From the NCBI GenBank assembly GCA_028554795.2, contig CM068827.1, forward strand, positions 76,395,244 through 76,459,243: DNA of 64,000 nucleotides. Reading direction: 5' to 3'. This DNA is from Sinohyriopsis cumingii (Eukaryota > Mollusca > Bivalvia > Unionida > Unionidae). Positions 61,630 to 64,000 of this stretch are shown in pieces. Each line of letters starts with the position of its first letter. Position 1 is the first letter of the stretch. The notes under the pieces are model-generated. The model was given only the letters and a program-made list of their open reading frames with translations. It did not search any database and had not been told where the DNA came from. The position numbers and the translations under genes are program-made.

Positions 61630-62432
61630 AGATGTATGAGTGCACATTCTACTGTGGATTACGATTTGTGAGTCAAATGTGTTTCAACCGACATTAAATG
61701 AAACATTTGCAAAAGAGAAAACGCGCTTGCAAATAGTGGAAAGCGTGTCCATATATGTGAACATTCTATTCGCAGCAATTAAAAATAAATCACATGCTTG
61801 TTTAGGAAAGAAATTGTGTATATTTGGTCATCAGCTCGTCGATTTGGATCATCAGTATTAAATTCAATCGTAGGTCAATTAGCAGGATGAGTCAATGGAT
61901 CACCAGAACAACACCATCAATAAAATGAAGCGAGACTATCGCGGGGACCTTTCTTTACTTTGAACGTCCTCAAGACAGAAGTATTGACATTCTAACTTTT
62001 GTCTATCTAATTAATGTTTACATAAACGAATTTAAAAACGATAATATTACATTGGGAACTGTAGTGGCTTAATATGTACAGCTCACTGATTCACACATTT
62101 GAGATGGTACCAAATAGCTTTATGTTTTTCGAGCATAATAAACATTCAATACAAAAAACAGAAGCTTTGACAACGATAGAAGCTTCCTTGAAAAGGTATG
62201 TGTCCCCGTACTCAAGAAATAACTTTAGGATTTCTGCTTGAAAAATCAAACGCGCTCTGACAGTGGGTTGGTATCATTAGTTGAAAGTCGAACTTTTGAA
62301 CGTAGTAGCATGTGTCGGGTCAATGAAATGAGGAAAATATAGTATAGCTATTTTAGATATTCCACAGGTTTCAGGCAGTTGTCTGAAATACATAGTCATG
62401 TAACTCATACAATGTTTAAACTATAAATTAGC
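61630..62432. other. Stretch with no recognisable gene
   Basis: A 73-codon frame at 61640-61861 follows the previous one closely but has no motif that I recognise. Confidence 0.4.
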
Positions 62433-62796
62433 ATGGCTCCATTCATTGTTAGTTTGGGCATGTTGCCTTTCTCTATAGCCCATTTCATGCAGACTTCGGT
62501 GAACTTCGTAATTTGCTCGGAATTTTGGTCGCGTGGCGGGTGGTCAGCTGACCGTAATAGGTGGTGGGCAAAATATGGCTAACGCTTCAGCATCAGCATC
62601 AACTTCTGTAACTACTTCAACATCGTTTATCGAGTTGAAAAATGCATATTCAACAGCGATGCTGCCGCAGATATTGACCAAATTTAATATAGGAACCATC
62701 CTGTTTTATTTTCTGGAAACCAATATATATACCAATAAACTTACCAATATATATTACCATGAAATAGTGTACACGAGTGTAAAAGTTATGGACTAG
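62433..62796 (+). other. Two overlapping coding-like frames, unidentified
   Basis: One frame from ATG at 62433 gives about 49 residues (MAPFIVSLGMLPFSIAHFMQ at its start, hydrophobic enough for a signal-like segment). Another (62533-62796) has an alanine/serine/threonine-rich ANASASASTSVTTSTSF stretch. Neither is recognised. Confidence 0.25.
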
Positions 62797-64000
62797 AAGC
62801 CTGAAAACAGGGACATAGCCTTCCATGCAAAAGTGTATAAAGGGCGTTCCCATAACAACAAGAACGGGCGATGATCATGAAGTGACCCCTAGAAAGAAAT
62901 AATAATCAAACATATTTTGAAATCGTCGTGATTTATTGTTTTTATTTATTGCCTTATTTAGTAAAGAAAGAAAATATAAACAATTTCTGTATAAAATTGT
63001 TATGTGAAATCCGTTTTTTTTCAGAATGTGAAGCAACTCTCTAGCGATGGCTTCACTCTCAATTCTCGTTGATTTACGACATGTCAGATGTTCATACATG
63101 GAAGACACTTTATCATGGATAACATTTTAACACGCACATTAATGGACCTGGAGAATCTGGCGTAACTAAATTTATCAAACGCTATATCGAACACAAGCAG
63201 TTTTTAATTAAACGTTCAGCACAACGCGACTTGTGGCCTACAAAGAGTACAAGAGAAATCAAAAGCCCAGGTTTTTGTTAAAGAATTGGGAATGCCAAAG
63301 CTGAATAATTCTTATGACAGTTATTTTCCAACCAAGGTCGTATTTACTACTCGATTTAAACCCCACTATTTAGGATTACTTGGGATGTCGTACGGATTTG
63401 TTTCATCATGAAGGTAATGAAGGCAATCTAGTGATTTACATTTTTGTCTTCCTCGTTTTTGTGGATATAAAATATCTTTGAAACTATTTTCGCTTACTTC
63501 ATTATTCAACACGATATTCCAATCGATCTCCCTGTCAAACTGATTTGTGTATTGCATAGTCATGTGCGTTTCCATTTGTTGAAAGCAAGTCGGAAAGACG
63601 TGTTGTGATTATGTTATTTGACGGCACGTTAATAATTGCAAGAAATCGTTTACATTCGTCGTCAAGCCTAATGCTTCTTTGCAAATCACAAAAGTAATCT
63701 TGACATAACTGATACCCATTTGAAGAAATGAATTATCTTTGAACCAGACGGAAGTGGAGTTCGGTTCTATAATAGTTTCCAATACAATAGCCAAGTACAA
63801 CTACAACCAAACTTAAAACCGCAAACCAACCAACGACATCACAAAAATAAATTAATCAAAAACAAGCCAGACGCATGCTGGTATTTGTGACAAGACTGCA
63901 TTCAAAAGTTATATCTCAAAAGGAAAAAAAAAGAAAATAAAGACTACTACAACCAGTAAAAGAGTTATTGCAACCAGAACTCAAAAGTACTGACGAAACC
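62797..64000. other. Several short unrecognised frames, no gene called
   Basis: Minus-strand frames at 62875-63108, 63366-63575 and 63609-63800 and a plus-strand phrase near 63141 look mildly protein-like, but none matches a family that I can name. They could be remnants of one decayed mobile element. Confidence 0.3.

Overview
The window looks like AT-rich, intron/intergenic-type DNA from an invertebrate, most likely a bivalve mollusc. The best evidence is a tRNA-Leu-like SINE with a (CAA)n tail, whose body ending in a GGCGTTAAACCC-type motif I recall as widespread in bivalve genomes. A second tRNA-derived SINE with a (CA)n tail, a Gmr1-like Ty3/Gypsy element and very abundant micro- and minisatellites fit as well. 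The species is not determined. No complete host protein-coding gene, rRNA or tRNA gene could be supported. Most open frames are shadows of tandem repeats, SINEs or the fossil retroelement.

Layout. 0-9.5 kb: a SINE tail cut by the window edge, a solo LTR, a 45-bp minisatellite, a SINE sitting in a GA microsatellite, and a long degenerate satellite (about 5.46-6.71 kb) holding a second-family SINE. 9.5-19.7 kb: a young SINE, then a run of related LTRs in both orientations, a decayed gag/protease fragment of the same retroelement family, a 366-bp hAT-type MITE with intact 8-bp target duplications, and an unidentified coding-like relic at 19.14-19.70 kb. 21.7-22.7 kb: a roughly 1-kb element with an internal GTCY-type microsatellite, present again in inverted orientation at 55.8-57.1 kb. 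23-27.5 kb: more SINEs, a possible LINE ORF1 scrap and microsatellites. 29.8-38.3 kb: five unrelated minisatellite arrays (units 55, 35, 36, 37 and 51 bp), including a 1.35-kb array of about 38 copies of a 35-bp unit. 38.3-44.5 kb: mostly featureless.

44.57-50.04 kb (minus strand): the largest recognisable fossil, a broken Gmr1-like Ty3/Gypsy element with a 3' LTR, a SCAN-like capsid and the unusual order gag-protease-integrase-reverse transcriptase-RNase H. Its 5' LTR is not found. 51.9-52.3 kb: a SINE with a perfect 13-bp target duplication. 53.3-54.0 kb: a TATA-associated unit bounded by direct repeats of about 38 bp. 57-64 kb: less repetitive sequence with a possible LTR and several short coding-like fragments that I cannot identify.

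The parts do not form a pathway. The window is a record of repeated insertion (one LTR family, two SINE families, one MITE, one microsatellite-bearing element) and of tandem-repeat growth. The best candidates for something unusual are the Gmr1-like element with copia-like domain order, the inverted microsatellite-bearing pair, and the minisatellite cluster.
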